Assembly: GCA_964386915.1 (NCBI GenBank) | Contig: CAYLUQ010000005.1 | Span: 58,202-122,201, forward strand | From: JADHMP01 sp964386915 | Lineage (GTDB): Bacteria; Bacteroidota; Bacteroidia; Flavobacteriales; Flavobacteriaceae | DNA length: 64,000 nt | Reading direction: 5' to 3' | The notes under the pieces: model-generated | The model's database searches: none | What the model was told of the DNA's origin: nothing | The model's input: only the letters and a program-made list of their open reading frames with translations | Translations under genes and position numbers: made by a program | In this document: one piece after another, positions 17,381 to 25,923 of the stretch | How the letters are laid out: every line of letters begins with the position of its first letter | Numbering within the stretch: the first letter of the stretch is position 1

Positions 17381-18421
17381 ATGCAACAAGTAGTAACTTT
17401 CGGTGAAATTATGCTCCGATTAGCCCCTGAAGGATTTCTTCGTTTTTCACAAGCCCAATCTTTTGACGTAGTTTATGGTGGAGGAGAATCTAACGTAGCT
17501 GTGTCCCTAGCCAACTATGGAATTCCGGTGAGCTTTGTGACCCGTTTACCCCAAAATGATATTGGCGAATGTGCCCTAATGGAAATGCGCAAACGCGGTG
17601 TGAACACCGAACATATTGCACGTGGGGGCGACCGATTAGGCATCTATTTTCTAGAAACCGGAGCCGTGAGCCGAGGCAGTAAAGTAGTGTATGACAGAGC
17701 CCACTCGGCTATGGCAACCATAGAAACCGGCATGATTGATTGGAAAAAAGTTTTTGCCAACACCCAATGGTTTCATTGGACAGGTATTACACCTGCCATC
17801 TCACAAGGTGCCGCTGATGCTTGTTTAGAAGCCGTTAAGGTAGCTAGCGAAATGGGAATTACCATTTCTACCGACTTGAATTATCGGGCTAAGCTTTGGA
17901 AATACGGTGGTGATCGCGAAGCTATCATGACCGAATTGACCTCCTATTGTGATATAATTTTAGGTAATGAAGAAGATGCTGAAATGCATTTTGGCATTAA
18001 ACCCGAAGGATTAGACGTCACCAAACACGGAGACCAAGTTAAGGCAGAAGCCTTTTTATCGGTTTGCCAGCAAATGATGAAAAAATTTCCTAAAGCCAAA
18101 AAAGTTATTACCACCCTTAGAGGTTCAATTTCGGCCTCACACAACACATGGGCCGGAGTGCTTTATGACGGTTCAACCATGTTTGAAAGCAAACAATATC
18201 AAATCACCCACATAGTAGATCGTGTGGGGGGAGGCGATTCTTTTATGGGTGGACTGATTTATGGGCTTCTCACCTATCCGAATGACGATCAAAATGCACT
18301 TGACTTTGCCGTGGCAGCCTCGTGTCTAAAGCACACTATTAAAGGTGACGCTAATTTGGTAACAGTTGATGAAGTTGCAAAATTAATGGGTGGCGATGCC
18401 TCTGGGCGTGTGGCTCGATAA
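17381..18421 (+). CDS. kdgK: 2-keto-3-deoxygluconate kinase (PfkB family)
   Basis: 346 residues. It phosphorylates KDG to KDPG with ATP. PfkB features: GEIMLRLAPEG at the start, the GGGESNVAVSLANYG substrate/glycine motif at about 31-45, STDLNYRAKLW, DIILGNEEDAEMHFG, and the ATP-site DRVGGGDSFMGG with catalytic base Asp286. It collects the output of both UxaA and UxuA. 10 bp separate it from the aldolase gene, so the two act as a pair. A broader sugar-acid kinase activity is possible, but the neighbourhood makes KDG the best substrate. Confidence 0.94.
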   Translation: MQQVVTFGEIMLRLAPEGFLRFSQAQSFDVVYGGGESNVAVSLANYGIPVSFVTRLPQNDIGECALMEMRKRGVNTEHIARGGDRLGIYFLETGAVSRGSKVVYDRAHSAMATIETGMIDWKKVFANTQWFHWTGITPAISQGAADACLEAVKVASEMGITISTDLNYRAKLWKYGGDREAIMTELTSYCDIILGNEEDAEMHFGIKPEGLDVTKHGDQVKAEAFLSVCQQMMKKFPKAKKVITTLRGSISASHNTWAGVLYDGSTMFESKQYQITHIVDRVGGGDSFMGGLIYGLLTYPNDDQNALDFAVAASCLKHTIKGDANLVTVDEVAKLMGGDASGRVAR

Positions 18422-18431
18422 ATTCTAAGTT

Positions 18432-19106
18432 ATGGCACAATATTCAAGACATCAAGTAATTAGTGAAATGCAAGAGAGCAGTTTAGTGCCCTTGTTCTAT
18501 CACAAAGACGCAGCTTTAGCTAAAAAAGTTTTGGCTGCCTGCTACAAAGGCGGAGCTCGCCTATTAGAATTTACGCATAGAGGAGATTTTGCCCATGAAG
18601 TATTTCGTGAACTTATAGACTATGCCATAGCAGAGCTTCCCGGAATGATACTCGGCGTGGGCTCTGTGACTGATGCTGCTTCAGCTAGTTATTACATGCA
18701 AATTGGTGCTAATTTTATTGTAACACCGGTCTACAGAGAAGATATTGCCGTGGTTTGTAACAGAAGAAAAGTATTGTGGTCTCCCGGTTGTGGCACCTTA
18801 ACTGAGATTGCTAAAGCCGAAGAAATGGGAGCAGAAATTGTAAAGCTTTTCCCTGGTAATATTTACGGGCCCAATTTTGTGAAAGCCATTAAAGGCCCTC
18901 AACCTTGGACAAGCATTATGCCCACTGGGGGCGTTAGCACTGACCCAGAAAATTTAAAACAGTGGTTTGAAGCAGGGGTGACCTGCGTTGGCATGGGGTC
19001 TCAATTGATTTCAAAAACGGTCTTAGCTGAGCAAGATTTTCAAAGCCTTGAGCAAACGGTTGCAAAAACCCTTGCTACCATTCAACAACTCAAAAAGAAC
19101 TTATGA
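18432..19106 (+). CDS. eda: KDPG (2-keto-3-deoxy-6-phosphogluconate) aldolase
   Basis: 224 residues, class I aldolase of the KDPG/KHG family. It cleaves KDPG to pyruvate and glyceraldehyde 3-phosphate. Catalytic Glu46 lies in LLEFTHRG, the Schiff-base lysine is Lys138 in EIVKLFPG, and the phosphate-binding loop is MPTGGVSTDPENL; the GVGSVTD and SPGCGT strands are typical. It ends the classical Ashwell/Entner-Doudoroff uronate route. Its stop overlaps the DctP start by 4 bp (ATGA), so translation is coupled with the transporter. Confidence 0.96.
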   Translation: MAQYSRHQVISEMQESSLVPLFYHKDAALAKKVLAACYKGGARLLEFTHRGDFAHEVFRELIDYAIAELPGMILGVGSVTDAASASYYMQIGANFIVTPVYREDIAVVCNRRKVLWSPGCGTLTEIAKAEEMGAEIVKLFPGNIYGPNFVKAIKGPQPWTSIMPTGGVSTDPENLKQWFEAGVTCVGMGSQLISKTVLAEQDFQSLEQTVAKTLATIQQLKKNL

Positions 19107-20077
19107 GGCGCTTACATTATCTCTTCACGCTTTTTGCCATAACCCTCCTAATGGGGTGTAGCACTGTGCAAAACAAAAGGATTATTAGACTAGGGCACGG
19201 ATTAGATGTGACCCACTCTGTGCATCAAGCCATGCTTAAGGCCGCAGGATATTTAGATGAAATTTCCGGAGGCAAAATGCAACTGCAAATCTATCCCAAC
19301 CAACAACTGGGTAGTGAACGCGAATGTTTAGAGTTGCTTCAAATAGGAAGCTTAGATATGACGAAAGTGTCAGGCGCCGTAATGGAAAATTTTGCCCCCA
19401 AACTGCGTATTTTTGGTTTACCCTTTTTGTTTGATAGCAAAGAACATCTTTTTAGAGTGCTTGATGGCCCCATTGGTAAAGAACTTTTGAACGAAGGAGA
19501 AAATTTCTGGCTCAAAGGACTGGGCTATTACGACTCAGGAAGCAGAAGTTTTTACACCCGCGAGCGGCCGGTACAAACCCCTGAAGACTTAAGTGGATTG
19601 AAAATTAGAGTGCAAGAAAGTGTCTCTGCTCTCGAAATGGTAAAACAACTTGGAGGCTCCCCTACTCCAATTTCTTGGGGAGAACTCTATACTGCTATCC
19701 AACAAGGTGTGGTTGATGGTGCCGAAAACAATCCTCCTAGCTTTTACTTGTCACGACATTATGAAGTTTGTAAATATTATATCATAGACGAACACACCAT
19801 GATTCCAGATTTTATTTTGGTGAGTACGCATCTTTGGAATCGACTTGAACCACAAGAACAAAAATGGCTGCAAGAAGCCGTAACTCGCTCTATACCAGAT
19901 CAAAGAGAACTGTGGATTCAATCCGAAAACGAATCTCTTCAAGCGGTGATTGAAGCCGGTGTAGAAGTGAGTTATCCTGATAAAAAGCCTTTTCAAGAGG
20001 CCACCCTACAAATGTACGAGGCCTTTAAGGAAGATCCTGAAATGGCCAAATTAATTGAACGCATACGCAATGAATAA
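19103..20077 (+). CDS. dctP: TRAP transporter substrate-binding lipoprotein (DctP family)
   Basis: 324 residues. The signal ends LLMGCS, a lipobox, so this binding protein is membrane-anchored rather than freely periplasmic. DctP-family motifs follow: KAAGYLDEISGGKMQLQIYP, LELLQIGSLDM, FGLPFLF, LSGLKIRVQES (the Arg of KIRV binds the carboxylate of organic-acid ligands), WGELYTAIQQGVVDGAENNP. TRAP systems import acids driven by the sodium or proton gradient. The three uronate enzymes before it and the two after it make hexuronates the most likely cargo (inference). It overlaps dctQ by 8 bp. Confidence 0.94.
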   Translation: MRRLHYLFTLFAITLLMGCSTVQNKRIIRLGHGLDVTHSVHQAMLKAAGYLDEISGGKMQLQIYPNQQLGSERECLELLQIGSLDMTKVSGAVMENFAPKLRIFGLPFLFDSKEHLFRVLDGPIGKELLNEGENFWLKGLGYYDSGSRSFYTRERPVQTPEDLSGLKIRVQESVSALEMVKQLGGSPTPISWGELYTAIQQGVVDGAENNPPSFYLSRHYEVCKYYIIDEHTMIPDFILVSTHLWNRLEPQEQKWLQEAVTRSIPDQRELWIQSENESLQAVIEAGVEVSYPDKKPFQEATLQMYEAFKEDPEMAKLIERIRNE

Positions 20078-20528
20078 CTTGAGAAACACAATTGATAAAG
20101 GCGTAGAAAAAGCACTCGTTTTTATCCTATCGGCTATGGTATTAAACGTGCTCTGGCAGGTTTTTACCCGCTTTTTTACCGATTCGCCAAGTTCTTTTAC
20201 CGATGAATTAGCGCGCTATTTAATGATTTGGCTTGGCATTTTAGGTGCTGCTTATGTGGCTGGACGCAACGAACATGTAGCCATAGATGTTTTGCTGAAA
20301 AAAGCCAGTCCTACTATACAAGGGCTGCTCAACCAATTTATACGGTTTAGCATTCTAGCCTTTGCCTTTTTTGGAATGGTATTAGGAGGAGGACGTTTGG
20401 TCTATATTACCTCTAAATTAGAACAATATTCTCCTGCACTCCAAATACCCCTTGCCATGGTCTATGCGGTGATTCCCCTAAGCGGACTACTCATTGTTTT
20501 TTATAAATTAAGCCAACCAAAATCCTAA
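20070..20528 (+). CDS. dctQ: TRAP transporter small permease (DctQ family)
   Basis: 152 residues from the ATG at 20070, overlapping the end of dctP; a TTG at 20055 is less likely. Four hydrophobic helices are visible (about 13-35, 49-65, 89-112, 124-145). The DctQ signatures include WQVFTRFFTDSPSSFTDELA and the following RYLMIWLGILGAAYV with the HVAIDVLL that starts the amphipathic linker. It forms the membrane complex with DctM. It is 5 bp before dctM. Confidence 0.93.
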   Translation: MNNLRNTIDKGVEKALVFILSAMVLNVLWQVFTRFFTDSPSSFTDELARYLMIWLGILGAAYVAGRNEHVAIDVLLKKASPTIQGLLNQFIRFSILAFAFFGMVLGGGRLVYITSKLEQYSPALQIPLAMVYAVIPLSGLLIVFYKLSQPKS

Positions 20529-20533
20529 TTGAA

Positions 20534-21829
20534 ATGGACATACTTCCACTACTCATACTTGTTTTAAGCTTTATCTTTTTTATTGGTATTGGGACTCCTG
20601 TTGCTTGGAGCATTGCCATTTCAGCCCTGCTGACTATTATTGTTTCCCTACCCGGAATGGCTGCCGTAACCACTATTGCGCAACGAATGGGCACGGGTCT
20701 TGACAGTTTTGCCTTATTGGCTATTCCCTTTTTTATTCTATCGGGGCAACTCATGACTCATGGCGGAATTGCTGATCGATTAATTGGCTTTGCCAAAACC
20801 ATGGTGGGAGCTTTGCCCGGAGGCTTGGCACTCATCAATATTATTGCTGCTATGCTCATGGGAGCCATTGCAGGATCAGCCATGGCCTCTGCCTCTGCAA
20901 TGGGTAGTATTTTGGGACCAAAAATGGAGAAAGAAGGTTACTCCAAAGAATATGGAGCAGCCGTAAATATTACTTCTGCCACCATCGGTTTGGTTATTCC
21001 TCCCAGTAACGTACTGATTGTTTATTCTCTTGCAAGTGGAGGGGTTTCTATTGCTGCACTCTTTTTAGCAGGTTATATACCGGGAATATTAACAGGTCTC
21101 TTTTTAATGATAGTTGCCGCTATTTGGGCCAAAAGAAAAGGCTATAAAACAGCTGAAACCAGCAGTTTTGGTGAAATATTTAAAACCTTTATCGTGGCTT
21201 TTCCCAGTTTGCTTTTGCTCATCATTGTAATTGGGGGTATTGTCGCCGGGTTTTTTACTGCTACAGAAGCTTCTGCCATTGCCGTACTATATACACTAGT
21301 GTTGGGGTTTGTCTACAAAGAAATTAAACTGAAAGATCTTCCCAATATTCTTTTGGAATCTTCTAAAACAAGTGCCATTGTAATGCTGCTCATTGCAGCC
21401 TCCATGAGCATGTCTTGGATCATGTCTTATGAAAATATTCCACAAAACTTAAGTGACTTACTTTTAAGTATCAGTGATAATAAAATTGTCATCTTACTCA
21501 TTATTAATCTCCTACTCCTTTTTGTAGGTATTTTTATGGATATGACTCCTGCTGTTTTAATTTTCACTCCCATATTTTTACCCGTCGTTAAATCTATAGG
21601 CATTGATCCTATTCAATTTGGAATTATAATGGTGCTAAACCTTTGTATAGGGCTCTGTACTCCACCAGTAGGCTCTGTTTTATTTGTGGGTATTGGTATT
21701 GCCAAAACCTCCATTGAAAAAGTAATCAAGCCCTTACTTCCCCTCTTTTTTGCTATGATTCTGGCTTTGATATTAATCACATTTTTTCCTCAATTAACCC
21801 TTTGGTTGCCTAGTGTATTTGGGTTATAA
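20534..21829 (+). CDS. dctM: TRAP transporter large permease (DctM family)
   Basis: 431 residues with about 12 hydrophobic segments. Typical features are PFFILSGQLMTHGGIADRLI near 71-90, the GALPGGLALINIIAAMLMG and GSAMASASAMGSILGP re-entrant region, IPPSNVLIVYSL (about 155), AGFFTATEASAIAVLY, and the C-terminal LCTPPVGSVLFVGI. It is the ion-coupled transport subunit. The start of uxaB lies 14 bp after it, so one transcript probably carries uptake and catabolism. Confidence 0.95.
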   Translation: MDILPLLILVLSFIFFIGIGTPVAWSIAISALLTIIVSLPGMAAVTTIAQRMGTGLDSFALLAIPFFILSGQLMTHGGIADRLIGFAKTMVGALPGGLALINIIAAMLMGAIAGSAMASASAMGSILGPKMEKEGYSKEYGAAVNITSATIGLVIPPSNVLIVYSLASGGVSIAALFLAGYIPGILTGLFLMIVAAIWAKRKGYKTAETSSFGEIFKTFIVAFPSLLLLIIVIGGIVAGFFTATEASAIAVLYTLVLGFVYKEIKLKDLPNILLESSKTSAIVMLLIAASMSMSWIMSYENIPQNLSDLLLSISDNKIVILLIINLLLLFVGIFMDMTPAVLIFTPIFLPVVKSIGIDPIQFGIIMVLNLCIGLCTPPVGSVLFVGIGIAKTSIEKVIKPLLPLFFAMILALILITFFPQLTLWLPSVFGL

Positions 21830-21842
21830 CGAATTTGGTGAG

Positions 21843-23309
21843 ATGAAACAACATACTGAAACAAAGCAAAAACTCTTTAAAAAAAATGATGCCCCGCTAA
21901 AAGTTATCCAATTTGGAGAAGGTAATTTTTTAAGGGCTTTTGTTGGTCACACTATTGACAAACTTAATGCACTTGATGGAATTGATATGGGCATTGCCGT
22001 GGTGCAACCTATAGAACATGGTATGATAGATGTTCTAGAGGAACAAGGTGGGGCTTACACACTCTTTTTAAATGGAATAGTAGAGGGACAAGAAAAACAA
22101 GAAACACACCTGATTCACAATATCGTATCTACTCATAACCCTTATAAAGATTATGCAAACTATTTGGCTTTAGCCAGAAATGAGGACCTCCAATTTGTTA
22201 TTTCCAATACGACAGAAGCTGGAATTGTTTTTCAGCAAGAAGATGGGTTTGAAGACACCCCTCAAAAGAGCTTTCCTGGCAAACTAACCCGCTTTTTGTG
22301 GGAACGGTTTCAGCATTTTAAGGGAGCTCCTAACAGCGGGTTACATTTTCTGCCCTGCGAATTGATTAACTACAATGCAGATGAACTTAAGCGTTGCATT
22401 TTAGCCTATTGTAAACATTGGCAACTCGAAGATGCTTTTGTACAATGGGTAGAAAAGAGCAACTATTTTCACAATACCCTAGTAGACCGAATTGTGCCTG
22501 GCTATCCTAAAGACAATGCCGACGCCTATCAAAAGCAACTGCCCTATGAAGATCAACTCATGGTGACCGCAGAACCCTTTTATTTATGGGTGATAGAAGG
22601 TGATGACCGCTTGGCTCAAAAATTTCCTGTGCATTTAATTGACCTCAATGTGCAATTGGTTGCAGACATGCAGCCCTATCGCACCCGAAAAGTTCGAATT
22701 TTAAATGGTGCCCATACAGCATTGGTGCCCCTCTCCATCCTTTTTGGCCATAAAACAGTAAGTGACATTTTTTCTAATTCCTTTACCCACCAATTCCTAA
22801 TGGATAGTGTATTGAAAGAAATTGTTCCTACCCTAGCCATGGAAAAGGAAGAATTGATCGCCTTTGCCAAAGCTGTTTTTGACCGTTTTAAAAATCCGTT
22901 TATAAAACATTATTTGTCTAGCATTGCCTTAAATTCTATTTCAAAGTTTAAAGTAAGAGTGTTGCCTAGCTTGTTGGCCTATCAGGAGAAACACAACCAG
23001 TTGCCTGTCCATCTCACTTTTGCAATGGCTTGCTTATTGCGTTTTTATAAGGGTCAGTGGAAAGGAGAATCATTACCCGTTCAAGACGATGCTAGTCTTG
23101 TTGCAGCCCTACAAAAAGCTTGGGAAGCACCCACAGTAGAACAATTTCTCCAAACTGTACTTGCTAATGAAACCTATTGGGGTGCTAATTTAAGTGCCAA
23201 CAAACCCCTTATGCAGCAACTCAATCTTATTTTAGGACAAATAGATACTATGCCGTTAGACCAACTGTTTTCTGAGTTTAAAACCCAATTAGAAGACCAA
23301 AACGTATGA
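21843..23309 (+). CDS. uxaB: Tagaturonate reductase (altronate oxidoreductase)
   Basis: 488 residues from the ATG at 21843; an upstream in-frame non-ATG start would add ten residues overlapping dctM. It belongs to the long-chain mannitol dehydrogenase family: the cofactor region IQFGEGNFLRAFVG at the start, ISNTTEAGI, FLPCELINYNAD, NTLVDRIVPGYP, and the catalytic Lys of RKVRILNGAHTALVPL. It reduces tagaturonate to altronate with NADH. Mannitol-type or fructuronate reductases share the fold, but the immediate coupling to uxaA (4-bp overlap) supports tagaturonate. Confidence 0.93.
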   Translation: MKQHTETKQKLFKKNDAPLKVIQFGEGNFLRAFVGHTIDKLNALDGIDMGIAVVQPIEHGMIDVLEEQGGAYTLFLNGIVEGQEKQETHLIHNIVSTHNPYKDYANYLALARNEDLQFVISNTTEAGIVFQQEDGFEDTPQKSFPGKLTRFLWERFQHFKGAPNSGLHFLPCELINYNADELKRCILAYCKHWQLEDAFVQWVEKSNYFHNTLVDRIVPGYPKDNADAYQKQLPYEDQLMVTAEPFYLWVIEGDDRLAQKFPVHLIDLNVQLVADMQPYRTRKVRILNGAHTALVPLSILFGHKTVSDIFSNSFTHQFLMDSVLKEIVPTLAMEKEELIAFAKAVFDRFKNPFIKHYLSSIALNSISKFKVRVLPSLLAYQEKHNQLPVHLTFAMACLLRFYKGQWKGESLPVQDDASLVAALQKAWEAPTVEQFLQTVLANETYWGANLSANKPLMQQLNLILGQIDTMPLDQLFSEFKTQLEDQNV

Positions 23310-24904
23310 GTGCCTTTTTAAAAATTAATGAATCGGATAATGTTGCGGTTGCCCTCGAAAATTTAGCGCCAGGAACTCCTTTAGACATAGCGGGTTCTAA
23401 ACTTGAAATTAAAGAAACCATTCCGCTAAAACACAAATTTGCCCTGCAAGACTTTGAACCAGGAGCGCCACTACATATGTATGGGGTATTGGTAGGTGAG
23501 GCCACAGAAAAAATCAATCAAGGAGCTTTAATATCTTTAAAAAACACCAAGCATAAAACCCAAAAAGTGACGGGTAAAACAGCCGCCTGGGAGTGGACAC
23601 CACCAAATGTTGAATCTCTAAAACAGCGGAGTTTTATGGGCTATCACAGAAAAGATGGCCAAGTGGGCACAGCCAATATTTGGCTCTTTTTTCCTTTGGT
23701 GTTTTGTGAGAATAGAAACATTCAAAGCTTAAAAAATATTTTTGAGAAAATTTTTCACCCCACTCCACCTGATCCTTTAGAGGAATTATTGCATCATATG
23801 GTGTATCAGAAAAAAGCAAAAAGCCAAAATGAGTCTGTAAAAGCGCCTTTGGACAATATAGAGGTTCGCTTTTTGACACACCAGGGAGGCTGTGGAGGCA
23901 CACGTGAAGACGCACAATCTTTAGCAGCCCTCTTAGCCGGATATGTAAACAATCCAAATGTGGCAGGAGCCACGGTATTGAGTTTGGGATGTCAAAACCT
24001 TGAGATTACTGTTTTTAAAGAGGCCTTAGCCAAAAACAAAACCGACAAACCCGTTCTAATTTTTGATCAACAAACCGAAGGAACAACAGAACAGTTCTTA
24101 AAGAAAGTAATAGCGTCTTCGGTGCCTGAAATTATAAAAGCTAATGCCTTAGAACGCAAACCAGCTCCCCTTAGCAAACTAACCATTGGTTTAGAATGTG
24201 GTGGATCTGATGGATTTTCGGGCATCACGGCCAATCCGGCTTTAGGTTATGTTTCAGATCAACTTGCCGCTTTGGGGGGAAAAGCCATTTTAGCTGAATT
24301 TCCAGAACTTTCAGGCGTAGAGCAAGAATTGGTTAATCGTTGTGCCAATGAAGAAGCTGGGAAAAAATTTCTTCATTTAATGAAAAATTATGAAAAGGCG
24401 GCCATAGAAGCCGGATCGGGATTTGACATGAATCCCTCTCCAGGCAATATCAAAGACGGTTTAATTACAGATGCTATGAAATCGGCTGGAGCCGCAAAAA
24501 AAGCAGGCAATGCCCCTATTCAATCCGTATTAGATTATACTGAATTTGCAAATGCTGCAGGCGTGTCTTTGTTATGCACCCCTGGCAACGATGTGGAAAG
24601 CACGACCGCCCTAGCCGGCTCGGGAGCCAATATCATCTTATTTACCACAGGTCTGGGAACTCCAACAGGAAACCCTATTACACCCGTCATTAAAGTGGCT
24701 TCTAATTCGGCGCTCATGGAACGAATGCCCGATATTATCGATTTTGATTGTGGCACCATGATTACTAAAAAAGAATCACTTGAAACCATTGGAAAGGCCC
24801 TTTTGGAATATATTATTGACGTGGCCAGTGGAACTATCAAAACAAAGGCCACCGCACTCAATCAACACGATTTTATCCCTTGGAAAAGGGGGGTCTCTTT
24901 ATAA
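23306..24904 (+). CDS. uxaA: Altronate dehydratase
   Basis: 532 residues. It dehydrates D-altronate to KDG. Two parts are visible: an N-terminal SAF-type module (about 1-95) and a UxaA/GarD catalytic domain from YHRKDGQVGTANIW on, with THQGGCGGTREDAQ near 195, LSLGCQNLEI, IGLECGGSDGFSG, and STTALAGSGANIILFTTG. The Cys and His residues in these segments bind the catalytic metal. The start ATGA overlaps the stop of uxaB. A 2-bp gap leads to the next oxidoreductase gene. With UxaC and UxaB it completes the galacturonate branch. Confidence 0.96.
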   Translation: MSAFLKINESDNVAVALENLAPGTPLDIAGSKLEIKETIPLKHKFALQDFEPGAPLHMYGVLVGEATEKINQGALISLKNTKHKTQKVTGKTAAWEWTPPNVESLKQRSFMGYHRKDGQVGTANIWLFFPLVFCENRNIQSLKNIFEKIFHPTPPDPLEELLHHMVYQKKAKSQNESVKAPLDNIEVRFLTHQGGCGGTREDAQSLAALLAGYVNNPNVAGATVLSLGCQNLEITVFKEALAKNKTDKPVLIFDQQTEGTTEQFLKKVIASSVPEIIKANALERKPAPLSKLTIGLECGGSDGFSGITANPALGYVSDQLAALGGKAILAEFPELSGVEQELVNRCANEEAGKKFLHLMKNYEKAAIEAGSGFDMNPSPGNIKDGLITDAMKSAGAAKKAGNAPIQSVLDYTEFANAAGVSLLCTPGNDVESTTALAGSGANIILFTTGLGTPTGNPITPVIKVASNSALMERMPDIIDFDCGTMITKKESLETIGKALLEYIIDVASGTIKTKATALNQHDFIPWKRGVSL

Positions 24905-24906
24905 AA

Positions 24907-25917
24907 ATGACACATCTAAAAGTTGGCATTATCGGAAGTGGAGCAATTGCTAAAGTGCATGCAAGCTGTGTTCAAAACTACCACCAAACCCAACTTGCTG
25001 GAATGGTTTGCACAAATGCAGAACGAAAAAAAGAGTTAAAAAATGAATTTAGTTGTCCCCTCTACTCCACTGAAGAAGAACTCTTAGCGCAACCTCTAGA
25101 TGCGGTTGTTGTTTGCAACGAAAGCGGCAAACATGGTGCGAGCATCATCAAAGCAGCAAAAGCCAAAAAACACATTCTCTGTGAAAAACCTTTGGAGGTG
25201 ACACCACAAAAAATTGATACCCTATTGGCTACTGTAGCTGCTCAAGGAGTGACCCTTGGTGTGGTTTTTCAAAACCGAACGCATCCTGAGTATTTAAAAT
25301 TTAAAAAGGCTTTAAAGGAGGGCGTAATTGGCACTCCCCTTTTAGCCCAAACCCAAATTAATTGGTATAGACCTCCTAGCTATTATGAAAGTAACCCCTG
25401 GCGCGGTACACTCCAATGGGATGGAGGTGCTGCATTAATGAATCAAGGCATTCATACACTAGATTTACTCCTTGACCTTTTAGGTGATGTAGATACAGTG
25501 GGCGGCATGATAGCTACCAAACTGCATCAAATAGAAGGGGAAGATCTTGCTGTGGCACATTTAACCTTTAAAAATGGTGTTTTGGGAACCCTAAGTGGTG
25601 GCACTGCACTTTATCCGGGCTATCCCGAACAAATTGCCCTTTATGGAACCCAAGGAAGAATGATTTATGAAGCCGGAAAAATAATTGAAGCGCCTTTGGA
25701 AAGTCTAATCACCACGGCAACTTCAACTGAAAATAATAGCAATGCTACTGCTAAAATTGAAAATGAAAGCTTACATTTAAATATCCTTTCAAATTTTATT
25801 GAAGCTGTAATGGAACAGAAAGAACCTTTAGTCAATGGCTATTCAGCAAAAAAATCAGTGGTACTGATAAATGCCCTTTATCAAGCAAGCAATACAGCAA
25901 CTATAATTAAAATATAA
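24907..25917 (+). CDS. Gfo/Idh/MocA oxidoreductase, cytoplasmic (paralog 3)
   Basis: 336 residues from the ATG at 24907. It has no signal peptide, unlike its relatives in this window. The N-terminal Rossmann domain starts LKVGIIGSGAIAKVHA, with canonical EKP at 93-95 (ILCEKPLEVT). The C-terminal domain has GGAALMNQGIHTLDLLLDLL, with the His that usually acts in catalysis. It resembles soluble sugar or inositol dehydrogenases. Being cytoplasmic, it could reduce a keto-sugar released after import and so close a 3-keto cycle. It lies between uxaA and the second DUF6807 gene in one operon. Confidence 0.88.
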   Translation: MTHLKVGIIGSGAIAKVHASCVQNYHQTQLAGMVCTNAERKKELKNEFSCPLYSTEEELLAQPLDAVVVCNESGKHGASIIKAAKAKKHILCEKPLEVTPQKIDTLLATVAAQGVTLGVVFQNRTHPEYLKFKKALKEGVIGTPLLAQTQINWYRPPSYYESNPWRGTLQWDGGAALMNQGIHTLDLLLDLLGDVDTVGGMIATKLHQIEGEDLAVAHLTFKNGVLGTLSGGTALYPGYPEQIALYGTQGRMIYEAGKIIEAPLESLITTATSTENNSNATAKIENESLHLNILSNFIEAVMEQKEPLVNGYSAKKSVVLINALYQASNTATIIKI

Positions 25918-25923
25918 AAATAT

